Below are positions 1 through 6,104 of a DNA stretch of 7,607 bases, one piece after another. The notes beneath the pieces were generated by a model. It saw nothing but the letters and a program-made list of their open reading frames with translations. It made no database searches and was not told the origin of the DNA. The DNA is taken from positions 4,067 to 11,673 of the forward strand of contig NVVU01000085.1 of assembly GCA_002733485.1 (NCBI GenBank). Reading direction: 5' to 3'. The position numbers and the translations under genes were made by a program. This DNA is from Robiginitomaculum sp. (GTDB taxonomy: Bacteria; Pseudomonadota; Alphaproteobacteria; Caulobacterales; Maricaulaceae). Position 1 is the stretch's first letter; each line of letters opens with the position of its first letter.

Positions 1-309
1 GCGCGAGCCAAGGATCTGATTTTTTCATCACGCCTGATCCATGCAGACGAGGCCTTGCGCCTTGGCCTTGTGGAATGGGTTATGCCTGAAAATGAGCTGA
101 TTGATTACGCTCAAAACTATGCACAACAATTGTGCGAGCGTTCTGCCCACACCCAGCGCGCCATGAAAACCATGATCAAGGCGATGGGCGATCACGATCC
201 CGTGCTGTCCCTTCAAAGCCAGGATATTTTCATAGAGAGTTTTTCCGTTGCTGACTTCAAGGAAGGCGTTCTTGCATTCACGCAAAAACGCAAACCCGAT
301 TTTTCCTAA
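1..309 (+). CDS. Enoyl-CoA hydratase/isomerase (crotonase) family protein, C-terminal part
   Basis: This is the last 102 codons of a gene that begins before the window. The reading frame is open from base 1 to the TAA at 307-309. The first residues, AKDLIFSSRLIHADEALRLG, followed by LVEWVMP, match the C-terminal half of crotonases, where a helix and the 'A..A...GLV..V' segment follow the active-site region. The remainder (AQNYAQQLCERSAHTQRAMK...) resembles the C-terminal trimerisation helices. Crotonases hydrate 2-enoyl-CoA or catalyse related acyl-CoA reactions. The oxyanion-hole and catalytic glutamates lie outside the window, so the exact reaction cannot be read. It ends 17 nt before a glutathione S-transferase and is followed by a CoA-transferase, suggesting a catabolic acyl-CoA operon. 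The family call is secure; the substrate is unknown. Confidence 0.85.
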   Translation, partial: ARAKDLIFSSRLIHADEALRLGLVEWVMPENELIDYAQNYAQQLCERSAHTQRAMKTMIKAMGDHDPVLSLQSQDIFIESFSVADFKEGVLAFTQKRKPDFS

Positions 310-326
310 CTGTAAGGACTTACGCT

Positions 327-980
327 ATGATCAAACTCTATAACTCTGCCCTTTCCCCGTTTGCCGCGCGCGTGCGCATGGCGCTGGCTTTCAAGGGCAT
401 TGACTGGGAAGACGTTTCCCCGCCGGGTGGTCTGAAATCCGAAGAATACCTGTCCATTAATCCCGCCGGGCGCATTCCGGTGCTGGAACTGGAAAACGGC
501 TATCAATTGCCCGAATCCGAAGTGATTATGGAATACCTTGAAGACGCCTATCCAGGCCCGTCCCTGCGGCCAGAAGACCCTGAAATGCGTGCCCGGGCGC
601 GGGTGCTGGCCCGCATTTCTGACTTTCATGTGGCCGAGCACATGCGGCCATTGTTTGGACAGCTCAGCGCCAAAGACAAGGATCAGGCGGTTATCAAGGC
701 CAGCTTTGATAATATTGACGATGGTTTGCGCTATGTGGAAGCCCAGCTTTGCCCCGGTCCGTGGGCAATTGGCGCGGACATGAGCACCGCGGACTGTGCC
801 TTAATACCGGTATTATTCTTTGTCGAAATGCTGGGCGGGGTTTATGGCATTGCAGACATTTTTGGCGCCCATGACAAGGTTTCAAACTATTGGGCAAAGG
901 CCAAGACCCAGCCCTTGAGTGTGAAAATCCTTGACGAGATCCAAAAAGGACTGGCTGAATACATGGCTAGCCAACAATAA
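327..980 (+). CDS. Glutathione S-transferase family protein
   Basis: The 217-residue length is normal for a cytosolic GST. The N-terminal thioredoxin-like domain (about 1-75) starts with MIKLYNSALSPFAARVR, where Ser10 sits at the usual catalytic Ser/Cys position. It continues with the cis-proline motif GRIPVLE (Pro51) and the glutathione gamma-glutamyl-binding pair Glu63-Ser64 in PESEVIMEYLE. The helical C-terminal domain (about 85-215) carries the N-capping box STAD (153-156). The ATG at 327 has an AAGGA ribosome site at 314-318. The gene lies 17 nt after the hydratase and 9 nt before the CoA-transferase, so co-transcription is likely. GSTs conjugate glutathione to electrophiles or isomerise substrates. 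In this setting it may detoxify or convert a reactive intermediate of the pathway, but that is inferred from position only. The GST class cannot be fixed by eye. Confidence 0.9.
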   Translation: MIKLYNSALSPFAARVRMALAFKGIDWEDVSPPGGLKSEEYLSINPAGRIPVLELENGYQLPESEVIMEYLEDAYPGPSLRPEDPEMRARARVLARISDFHVAEHMRPLFGQLSAKDKDQAVIKASFDNIDDGLRYVEAQLCPGPWAIGADMSTADCALIPVLFFVEMLGGVYGIADIFGAHDKVSNYWAKAKTQPLSVKILDEIQKGLAEYMASQQ

Positions 981-989
981 GGGAGTTTG

Positions 990-2210
990 ATGACCCAGCC
1001 CCAGGGAGCTTTGCACGGCGTACGCATACTGGATCTTTCCCGTGTGCTGGCCGGGCCATGGGCGACGCAAACGCTGGCGGATCTGGGGGCCGAGGTTATC
1101 AAGGTAGAGCGCCCGGGCGTGGGGGATGATACCCGCGCCTGGGGCCCGCCATTCTATGATGACAAGGATGGCAGGCCCAGCGATTCGGCCTATTTTATGG
1201 TGGCCAATCGTAACAAGGCGTCCCTATGTGTGGATTTTTCTGCGGATGAAGGCCGCAAGATCCTGCTTGACCTCATCCCCAAATGCGACGTGCTGGTAGA
1301 AAATTTCAAAACCGGCCATCTGGCCAGATACGGTCTGGATTACAAAAGCGCCATCGCGTTGAACCCGGCGCTGGTGTATTGTTCAATCACCGGCTTTGGC
1401 CAGACGGGGCCGATGCAGACACGCGCCGGTTATGACTATCTTGTCCAGGCCATGAGCGGTCTGATGAGCGTCACCGGCGAGGCCGACGGTCCGCCCACAA
1501 AGGTGGGGCTGGCCATATCGGATCTGGTGTCGGGGCTTTATGCCTCGAATGCCATAATCGCGGCGCTATTTAGCGCGCGCCAAACCGGCAAGGGCCAGCA
1601 TATTGATATCTCGCTTCTGGATTGCCAGATGGCAGTGATGACCAATCAGGCGGCCAATACGCTGCTGACCGGCGAAGATGCGTATCGCATGGGCACGCGC
1701 CATCCCTCGCTGGCCCCTTATCAGGTTTATCAGGCCGCCGATGCACCGGTAGTTATCGCCGTGGCCAATGACGGGCAGTTTGAACGCCTGTGTGATGCTA
1801 TCGGCCTGCAAGGTCTGCACCATGATGCGCGCTTTACCACCAATGCGGCACGGATTGAAAACCGCGAGGCGCTTGACGATCTGATATCGCCGCTGATCCT
1901 GGCGCGGCCAATCATCTGCTGGATCGAGGCGCTGGCCGCTGTTGGCGTGCCGTGCAGCGCACTGAACACCGTCAAGCAAGCCCTTGGCGAGCCACAGGTG
2001 ATCGCACGGGGTATGATCGACACCATGATGCGCGATGATCTGAAAAAGGAAGTGTCGGTCATGGCCTCGCCCTTGCGCCTTTCCGAAACCCCGGTCAGTG
2101 CCCCCAAGGCGCCACCTCAACTTGGCGCGGACACAGATGAGGTTCTGAAAACCCTGTTGAATTTTGATGATTTGAAAATCGCGCGTCTGCGCAAGGGCGG
2201 CATTATCTAG
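990..2210 (+). CDS. Family III CoA-transferase (CaiB/BaiF type)
   Basis: This 406-residue protein has a length typical of family III CoA-transferases, which move CoA between carboxylic acids through a covalent aspartyl-CoA intermediate, or racemise acyl-CoAs. The N-terminus has the family signature VRILDLSRVLAGPWATQTLADLGAEVIKVERP (given in parts: VRILDLSRVLAGP at 11-23, DLGAEVIKVE at 31-40). It continues with VENFKTG (103-109), CSITGFGQTGP (131-141) and GYDYLVQAMSG (147-157). The predicted catalytic Asp178 lies in LAISDLVSG, aligned with Asp169 of formyl-CoA transferase as I recall it. KGQHIDISLLD (201-211) closes the core. I start at ATG 990; a TTG at 987 is closer to the AAGGGAG ribosome site (979-985) and less likely. 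Tandem stops TAG-TGA end it. It appears to be the third gene of the hydratase-GST operon. Substrates cannot be read from the sequence; alternatives include an alpha-methylacyl-CoA racemase-like enzyme. Confidence 0.9.
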   Translation: MTQPQGALHGVRILDLSRVLAGPWATQTLADLGAEVIKVERPGVGDDTRAWGPPFYDDKDGRPSDSAYFMVANRNKASLCVDFSADEGRKILLDLIPKCDVLVENFKTGHLARYGLDYKSAIALNPALVYCSITGFGQTGPMQTRAGYDYLVQAMSGLMSVTGEADGPPTKVGLAISDLVSGLYASNAIIAALFSARQTGKGQHIDISLLDCQMAVMTNQAANTLLTGEDAYRMGTRHPSLAPYQVYQAADAPVVIAVANDGQFERLCDAIGLQGLHHDARFTTNAARIENREALDDLISPLILARPIICWIEALAAVGVPCSALNTVKQALGEPQVIARGMIDTMMRDDLKKEVSVMASPLRLSETPVSAPKAPPQLGADTDEVLKTLLNFDDLKIARLRKGGII

Positions 2211-2238
2211 TGACGGATGCCCTATGAGCGCTTATACA
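2210..2238 (+). promoter_or_regulatory. Possible promoter of the infA operon
   Basis: GTGACG (2210-2215, 4 of 6 to TTGACA) is followed after exactly 17 nt by TATACA (2233-2238, 4 of 6 to TATAAT). The 68-nt gap after the CoA-transferase is the only place where the functionally unrelated infA block could acquire its own promoter. No terminator hairpin is visible for the upstream operon, so read-through is also possible. This is a moderate match only. Confidence 0.35.
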
Positions 2239-2278
2239 GTCGCCCATTAACCGTAACACACAGGAATTGAAGCTCTGC

Positions 2279-2497
2279 ATGGCTAAAGAAGAACTATTGG
2301 AATTTCCCGGCGAAGTGACCGAATTGCTGCCCAACGCAACCTTTCGTGTAAAGCTGGAAAATGATCACGAAATCATCGCCCACACCGCCGGCAAAATGCG
2401 CAAAAACCGCATTCGCGTTCTGGCAGGCGATAAAGTACTGGTGGAAATGACGCCTTATGATTTGAGCAAAGGGCGCATCACCTATCGCTATAAGTAA
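2279..2497 (+). CDS. infA: Translation initiation factor IF-1
   Basis: The 72-residue protein has exactly the usual IF-1 length and aligns along its whole length with the family: MAKEELLEFPGEV, LPNATFRVKLENDHEIIAH, GKMRKNRIRVLAGDKV and MTPYDLSKGRITYRYK. It is a single S1/OB-fold domain. IF-1 binds the ribosomal A site on the 30S subunit during initiation and assists IF-2 and IF-3. I chose ATG 2279 because MAKEE is the conserved N-terminus; a TTG four codons upstream (2267) would add non-conserved residues. The AGGA at 2262-2265 is 13 nt upstream, rather far, so translation may use the weaker GAAG (2269-2272). It is the first gene of a block with maf, a small RNase E/G and yacG, and the maf start lies 4 nt after its stop. 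Confidence 0.98.
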   Translation: MAKEELLEFPGEVTELLPNATFRVKLENDHEIIAHTAGKMRKNRIRVLAGDKVLVEMTPYDLSKGRITYRYK

Positions 2498-2501
2498 GCC
2501 G

Positions 2502-3101
2502 GTGGGCAAGGGTAAAAACCCGCGCCTCATTCTGGCCAGCCAAAGCCCCAGGCGGCTTGAATTGCTGGCCACAATCGGTATTACGCCGGACGCCGTGCGC
2601 GCCGCCGATATTGATGAAACCCCCAAACCCGATGAGACCCCGCGCCTGCTGGCCAAACGGCTCGGCATTGAAAAGGCACGGGCCGCTGCTAAAGGCGGGG
2701 AGGATGCCCTTTTTCTGGCCGCCGATACCGTGGTCGGCGTTGGTCGGCGTATCCTGGGCAAGCCAACAGACGCCGATGATGCCCGTTTTATGCTACGCCT
2801 GATGTCGGGCCGGGCACACCGGGTCTATACCGGCATTGCCCTGCACCAGCCGGATGGCACCCTGACCCACAGAACGGTCGAGGCGCGGATCAAATTCAAG
2901 CGCCTGACCAGCGCCGAGATTGAGGGCTATATCAACTCTGGCGAATGGGAAGGCAAAGCCGGTGCCTATGGCATTCAGGGGCTGGCCGGGGTGTTTGTGC
3001 TCTCTCTTTCTGGCTCTTATAGCGCCGTTGTGGGCCTGCCGCTTTATGAAACCGCCGCCCTTTTGGAGGGCGCAGGTTATCGCGCTTTTCCATCATCATG
3101 A
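2502..3101 (+). CDS. maf: Maf family nucleoside triphosphate pyrophosphatase
   Basis: This 199-residue protein has the complete Maf fold. The phosphate-binding start is RLILASQSPRRLELL (8-22, with Ser13, Ser15, Arg17, Arg18). DIDETP follows at 37-41, then AADTVV with the predicted catalytic Asp75, and GRRILGKP (81-88, Lys87). Further motifs are HRVYTG (106-111), EIEGYINSGEWEGKAGAYGIQG (in parts: EIEGYINSG at 139-147, KAGAYGIQG at 152-160) and GSYSAVVGLPLYET (171-184). Maf proteins hydrolyse non-canonical or modified NTPs to NMP and pyrophosphate. GSYSAVVGLPL and YGIQG suggest the YhdE-like dTTP/UTP branch more than the YceF branch, by motif recall. Translation starts at GTG 2502, just 4 nt after the infA stop and with no clear ribosome site, so coupling to infA is likely. 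Its TGA overlaps the next start (ATGA). Confidence 0.95.
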   Translation: MGKGKNPRLILASQSPRRLELLATIGITPDAVRAADIDETPKPDETPRLLAKRLGIEKARAAAKGGEDALFLAADTVVGVGRRILGKPTDADDARFMLRLMSGRAHRVYTGIALHQPDGTLTHRTVEARIKFKRLTSAEIEGYINSGEWEGKAGAYGIQGLAGVFVLSLSGSYSAVVGLPLYETAALLEGAGYRAFPSS

Positions 3102-4165
3102 GCAACACTCTCATCCTTGATCTGGCCCCCGGGGAGGTCCGCGCCGGGCTTTTTGACCAGAACGGCACGGCGCTGGCGCTGTATGTGGAACGGGCCTCAG
3201 AGGCGGCAAGTCACGCCCAGGCCGGGGCGCTTTTTTGCGGTCGCGTGCGTGCCGTGGAGACCAGTTTGAACGCCGCCTTTGTCGATCTGGGCGTGGGGCC
3301 GCCGGGATTTTTGCCGTTAGGAAAAGCACGCGGCAGTACCAGCATTTTTGAAGGGGCGGCCATTATCGTGCGCCTGCGCCGCGAGGCCTTTGCCGAAAAA
3401 GGCCCGCTATTGATGCTGGATACAGCGCCCGGTGATGATGCCAGACACCCCTGCCCATCGATGATCGCCCCGGCCCCGGATTTTGTGCATAGAATCAACG
3501 CCAAAGAGGCCAATGTACGCGAGGCCACACGGCAGGATCGCGAAACCCTGGACGAAGTGTTTGAGGCGGCGCTAAGTCCGCTGGTCCGGCTTCCCGGCGG
3601 CGGCGAGGTGATGATCGAGCCGACCCGCGCCATGGTCGCCGTGGATGTGGATACCGCGTCCGACACCCGCCGCGCGCTGGAGGTCAATATTGAGGCCATC
3701 GAAATGGTTTTTCGCCATCTGGCCATGCGCGGTCTGGCTGGCATTATCGCCATCGATTTTGCCCCCATGAAAGGCGCCAAAGAGCGCAAAAAACTGAGCA
3801 CCGCGCTGAGTCAGGCCGTTGCCGCCCAGCATGGCCGCATAGAGGCCGAACCCCTGAACCGTTTTGGCGTGGCGGTTTTAACCATGCAGCGCCGCCATCG
3901 GCCCATTGCTGAGATTATGCTGGATGACAAGGGTAATCCGCTCACCGAAACCGTGGCACTGAACGCCCTGCGTTGCGCCCAGAACGAACACCGCGCCCAG
4001 CCCGCCAAAGCCATCACCGTCAACGCCCATGATACTGTCATTGGCTGGCTGAACGCCCACAAGGGTGATTGGGCCGAGCCTTTGCTTTCTCACCTGGGTG
4101 GGCGATTATCACTGGAAGCCAAACCCGCGCTTAATATTGATCAATTTGAGGTCATCGCCCAATGA
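3098..4165 (+). CDS. Short ribonuclease E/G family protein
   Basis: This 355-residue protein is much shorter than E. coli RNase G (about 490) or the RNase E catalytic half (about 500). Residues 43-76 form the S1 RNA-binding start: GALFCGRVRAVETSLNAAFV, then DLGVGPPGFLPLGKA. The catalytic DNase I-like part has GGEVMIEPTRAMVAVDVDT (168-186). Asp183 corresponds to RNase E Asp303, and Asp185 stands where Asn305 is usual. GLAGIIAIDFAPM (212-224) carries Asp220, matching Asp346, and RFGVAVLTMQRRHRP follows at 255-269. Between S1 and catalytic parts only about 60 residues remain, so the RNase H-like and 5'-sensor region (Arg169/Thr170 in RNase E) is missing, as is the CPxCxG zinc-link. The family processes rRNA, tRNA and mRNA 5' ends. 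ATG overlaps the maf stop and no close ribosome site is visible, so coupled translation is likely. A reduced processing enzyme or a nucleic acid-binding relative are both possible. Confidence 0.88.
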   Translation: MSNTLILDLAPGEVRAGLFDQNGTALALYVERASEAASHAQAGALFCGRVRAVETSLNAAFVDLGVGPPGFLPLGKARGSTSIFEGAAIIVRLRREAFAEKGPLLMLDTAPGDDARHPCPSMIAPAPDFVHRINAKEANVREATRQDRETLDEVFEAALSPLVRLPGGGEVMIEPTRAMVAVDVDTASDTRRALEVNIEAIEMVFRHLAMRGLAGIIAIDFAPMKGAKERKKLSTALSQAVAAQHGRIEAEPLNRFGVAVLTMQRRHRPIAEIMLDDKGNPLTETVALNALRCAQNEHRAQPAKAITVNAHDTVIGWLNAHKGDWAEPLLSHLGGRLSLEAKPALNIDQFEVIAQ

Positions 4166-4347
4166 GCACACTCACCTGTCCCCTTTGCAAGAAACCGGCG
4201 AATGAAAAACACACGCCGTTTTGCTCTAAACGCTGTGCCGATATTGATCTGGGGCGCTGGCTGAAAGGCAATTACGTGGTGCCGGGACCAGCCATTGACG
4301 AATCTGAAGGCTTGCCCGCCAATGACCCAAGCGAAGCTCAGGACTGA
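4162..4347 (+). CDS. yacG: DNA gyrase inhibitor / zinc-binding protein YacG
   Basis: The 61-residue protein matches YacG (DUF329). Its treble-clef zinc site is formed by Cys6 and Cys9 (CPLC) and Cys21 and Cys25 (FCSKRC), followed by the family hallmark ADIDLGRWLKGNY (26-38) and an acidic, disordered tail. E. coli YacG binds gyrase GyrB and blocks DNA binding; in alphaproteobacteria the role is mostly inferred by homology. The start overlaps the RNase stop (ATGA at 4162-4165). GAGG at 4148-4151, 10 nt upstream, can serve as ribosome site. It is the last protein gene of the infA block, and the tRNA-Phe follows 110 nt later. Confidence 0.95.
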   Translation: MSTLTCPLCKKPANEKHTPFCSKRCADIDLGRWLKGNYVVPGPAIDESEGLPANDPSEAQD

Positions 4348-4387
4348 ACTAAACTGCCGCCGACCTGCTCCTGCACAAGAAAAGCCA

Positions 4388-4416
4388 TAGACAGGGGCGG
4401 CGCGCTTTCCTATAAA
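4388..4416 (+). promoter_or_regulatory. Promoter of tRNA-Phe
   Basis: TAGACA (4388-4393, 5 of 6 to TTGACA) is followed by 17 nt and TATAAA (4411-4416, 5 of 6 to TATAAT), the best sigma-70-like promoter in the window. Transcription should begin near 4423 and give a leader of about 35 nt before the tRNA. The GC-rich stretch directly after the -10 box (CCCCGCTCCCC) resembles the discriminator of stringently controlled stable-RNA promoters; that regulation is inferred. Confidence 0.75.
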
Positions 4417-4427
4417 CCCCGCTCCCC

Positions 4428-4449
4428 TGCCAAGGACCTGTCTTTGGCA
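4428..4449 (+). other. Hairpin in the tRNA-Phe 5' leader
   Basis: Bases 4428-4436 pair with 4441-4449 to give a 9-bp stem (TGCCAAGGA with TCTTTGGCA, one G-U pair) around the tetraloop CCTG. It begins about 5 nt after the predicted start of transcription and ends 8 nt before the tRNA. No T-run follows, so it is unlikely to be a terminator. It may protect the precursor 5' end or mark a processing site; the function is inferred. Confidence 0.55.
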
Positions 4450-4457
4450 AACCCGGC

Positions 4458-4532
4458 GCCCGGGTAGCTCAGGGGTAGAGCAGTGGACTGAAAATCCTCG
4501 TGTCGGTGGTTCAAATCCGCCCCCGGGCACCA
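4458..4532 (+). tRNA. tRNA-Phe (anticodon GAA)
   Basis: A complete 75-nt cloverleaf with encoded CCA. The acceptor arms are GCCCGGG (4458-4464) and CCCGGGC (4522-4528), with discriminator A4529. The D arm is GCTC/GAGC (4467-4470, 4478-4481) with a short 7-nt loop. The anticodon stem is GTGGA/TCCTC (4483-4487, 4495-4499) with loop CTGAAAA, giving anticodon GAA at 4490-4492. The variable region is GTGTC. The T arm is GGTGG/CCGCC with loop TTCAAAT. The anticodon stem has a T-T mismatch at positions 28-42, where relatives I recall carry a Watson-Crick pair. It sits just after yacG, a neighbourhood I recall from other alphaproteobacteria. Five T residues (4533-4537) follow the CCA directly and may help termination. 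Confidence 0.97.
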
Positions 4533-4559
4533 TTTTTCTCTTGTAAATGCGCACCCCTT

Positions 4560-4645
4560 TCATCCCGGGCTTGATCAGTGATCCAAGCGGCTTTGCACCA
4601 CATACTGCCCTTCACCATGGATCCCCCGGTCAAGCCGGAGGATGA
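4560..4645. repeat. Inverted pair of a REP-like palindromic element
   Basis: Two related units face each other. The left one (4560-4585) reads TCATCC...CGGGCTTGAT...GATCCA on the plus strand. The right one (4618-4645) reads TCATCC...CCGGCTTGACCGG...GATCCA on the minus strand. Their ends, TCATCC and GATCCA, are identical and the inner part has a CCGG/CCGG hairpin, degenerate in the left copy. The unit resembles the TCATCCCGGnCTTGAnCCGGGATCCA element dispersed in many alphaproteobacterial genomes (from memory). It fills the space between the convergent tRNA-Phe and the ABM-like gene, where it could act in termination or mRNA protection. The rest of this 150-nt gap shows nothing recognisable. 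Confidence 0.7.
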
Positions 4646-4682
4646 CGAAATGAACGATTTCCTGCACTTTCTGGCAAGATCA

Positions 4683-4988
4683 TCATCCCGTGAAAAATAC
4701 CCGGTGGTTTAGCGAACAATCTTCTTTTTCCAGCAAATACTGATCGTCTTCGGGATAGTATTTTGCCTTTGCGGGATCATCACCGGCAAAGGCTTTGACC
4801 GCGTCCATATTGTTCCACACGGTGACCAGCAAAAAATGCGCAATATCGCCCTCATCACGGCGGGTGAAAAATAGCTGTTTCAAGCCCTTAACCGAGCCGT
4901 AATCCGGCCCGGCGCGCCGGGCCATAAAAGCTTCATAGGCGTCGGCATCCGCCAATTTTGTCCGGCCATGCCAGGTTCGCACAATCAT
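4683..4988 (-). CDS. Small antibiotic biosynthesis monooxygenase (ABM)-like protein
   Basis: This 101-residue protein looks like a single dimeric alpha/beta-barrel (ferredoxin-like) domain of the ABM superfamily. The N-terminal strand is MIVRTWHGRT, a helix follows (ADADAYEAFMARR), then LKQLFFTRRDEG, the strand HFLLVTVWNN (51-60), and the helix MDAVKAFAGDD with AKAKYYPED, which is the W-x-s-x-e-A-x-x-F-A-G pattern typical of the group. Such proteins include heme-degrading and quinone-forming monooxygenases but also many of unknown role, so no substrate is assigned. ATG 4988 is preceded by AGGGAG (5000-4995) at 6 nt spacing. That site overlaps the stop of the epimerase 11 nt upstream, so the two are almost surely co-transcribed. 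There is no signal peptide or membrane segment. Confidence 0.75.
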   Translation of the reverse strand: MIVRTWHGRTKLADADAYEAFMARRAGPDYGSVKGLKQLFFTRRDEGDIAHFLLVTVWNNMDAVKAFAGDDPAKAKYYPEDDQYLLEKEDCSLNHRVFFTG

Positions 4989-4999
4989 CTTTCGCTCCC

Positions 5000-6010
5000 T
5001 TAACCGTAATAATCCCGATACCAGTCCACGAATTTTCTGGTGCCCTCGGCCAGGCTGGTTTGCGGCTTATAGCCAATGGCGGCCCAAAGCGCGCTGCTGT
5101 CGGACAAAGTCGCCACCACATCGCCAGTTTGCATGGGCATCATGTTCAGCGTGGCCGATACCCCCAGATTGTCTTCCAGCGTACGGATCAGGGTCATCAA
5201 TTCCTCCTGATTGCCGCCGCCAATATTATAAAGTGCGATGGGGGCCACCGGGCTGTGCCCCGGGTCCATATGGCGGCTTGGATCGCTATTCTCTTGGGGC
5301 GCGGGTATGGTCTGCAATACCCGGGAAATGCCTTCTACCACATCATCAATATAGGTAAAATCGCGGCGCATCTGGCCCTGATTATAAACATCGATCGCTT
5401 GGCCTGCCAAAATGGCGCGGGTGAACTTGAAATACGCCATATCGGGCCGGCCCCACGGGCCATAAACGGTAAAAAACCGCAAGCCCGTACATGGCAAATC
5501 ATAGGTGTGGGCATAGGCATGGGCCATGGCCTCGTTCGCCTGTTTGGTGGCGGCGTAAAAACTGACCGGATGGGAAACTCCGTCGCTTTCACGAAACGGC
5601 ATTACCGGATTGGCCCCGTAAACCGAGCTGGAGGAGGCATAAACCAGATGCTTAACCTGTGCGTGGCGACAACCCTCCAGCACATTCAAAAAACCCTGCA
5701 GATTGCTGCTCAGATAGGCTTGCGGGTTTTCCAGCGAATAACGCACACCGGCCTGTGCCGCCAGATGGATCACTCGCTGGGGTGCAAAATCTGCAAACAC
5801 CTTGCCAAGGGCTTGGCTATCGGCAAGGTCAAGACGCGCCTCGGTAAAGCCGTCCTGCCCGTTCAGTATGGCCAACCGGCTATCCTTGAGAGAAACATCG
5901 TAATAGTCATTGACCACATCCGCCCCGACAATTTCATGCCCGGCGGCCAGCAAGGCCCGCGCCGTATGAAAGCCGATAAACCCGGCGGTACCTGTGATCA
6001 GAATGCGCAA
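5000..6010 (-). CDS. NAD-dependent epimerase, probably UDP-glucuronate 4-epimerase
   Basis: This 336-residue extended short-chain dehydrogenase has the usual length. The NAD-binding Rossmann motif is GTAGFIG (7-13) in MRILITGTAGFIGFH. DVVNDYYDVSLK (31-42) and HLAAQAGVRYSLENP (82-96) are typical of uronate epimerases. The catalytic set is the SSSS stretch with SSVYG (126-132) and the YAATK motif (Tyr152, Lys156). LRFFTVYGPWGRPDMAYFKF (177-196), RRDFTYIDDVVEG (215-227) and MQTGDVVAT (293-301) complete it. These enzymes convert UDP-glucuronate to UDP-galacturonate for capsule, exopolysaccharide or LPS. The start is TTG 6010: it precedes the conserved N-terminus directly, no in-frame ATG or GTG fits, and GAGAGGG (6026-6020) lies 9 nt upstream. 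A close relative acting on UDP-glucose or UDP-GlcNAc is the main alternative. No glycosyltransferase genes are visible nearby; only the ABM-like gene follows. Confidence 0.88.
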   Translation of the reverse strand: MRILITGTAGFIGFHTARALLAAGHEIVGADVVNDYYDVSLKDSRLAILNGQDGFTEARLDLADSQALGKVFADFAPQRVIHLAAQAGVRYSLENPQAYLSSNLQGFLNVLEGCRHAQVKHLVYASSSSVYGANPVMPFRESDGVSHPVSFYAATKQANEAMAHAYAHTYDLPCTGLRFFTVYGPWGRPDMAYFKFTRAILAGQAIDVYNQGQMRRDFTYIDDVVEGISRVLQTIPAPQENSDPSRHMDPGHSPVAPIALYNIGGGNQEELMTLIRTLEDNLGVSATLNMMPMQTGDVVATLSDSSALWAAIGYKPQTSLAEGTRKFVDWYRDYYG

Positions 6011-6104
6011 AAGTTTCTGCCCTCTCTTTTGGTGTACTGTGCCGGGGTTTTGGATTTATGGCAAACACAGAGATGGCTTTTACGGCTGGGTCGTTTATTT
6101 TCCT

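Noticed and set aside
987..989. TTG as start of the CoA-transferase
   Set aside because: It would leave only 1 nt after the ribosome site; the directly following ATG at 990 is better placed.
2224..2250. Eight-codon open frame (MSAYTVAH) before infA
   Set aside because: It starts upstream of the likely -10 box, lacks a good ribosome site and has no attenuation-like structure near it.
2731..2750. Exact tandem TGGTCGGCGT x2 inside maf
   Set aside because: A 10-bp duplication would break the frame, yet the encoded DTVVGVGRRILGKP fits the family, so this is chance similarity of neighbouring codons.
3211..3801. 196-codon open frame on the minus strand
   Set aside because: It is antisense to the RNase E/G core, is rich in Ser/Arg/Pro as expected for a shadow frame, and matches no family I know.
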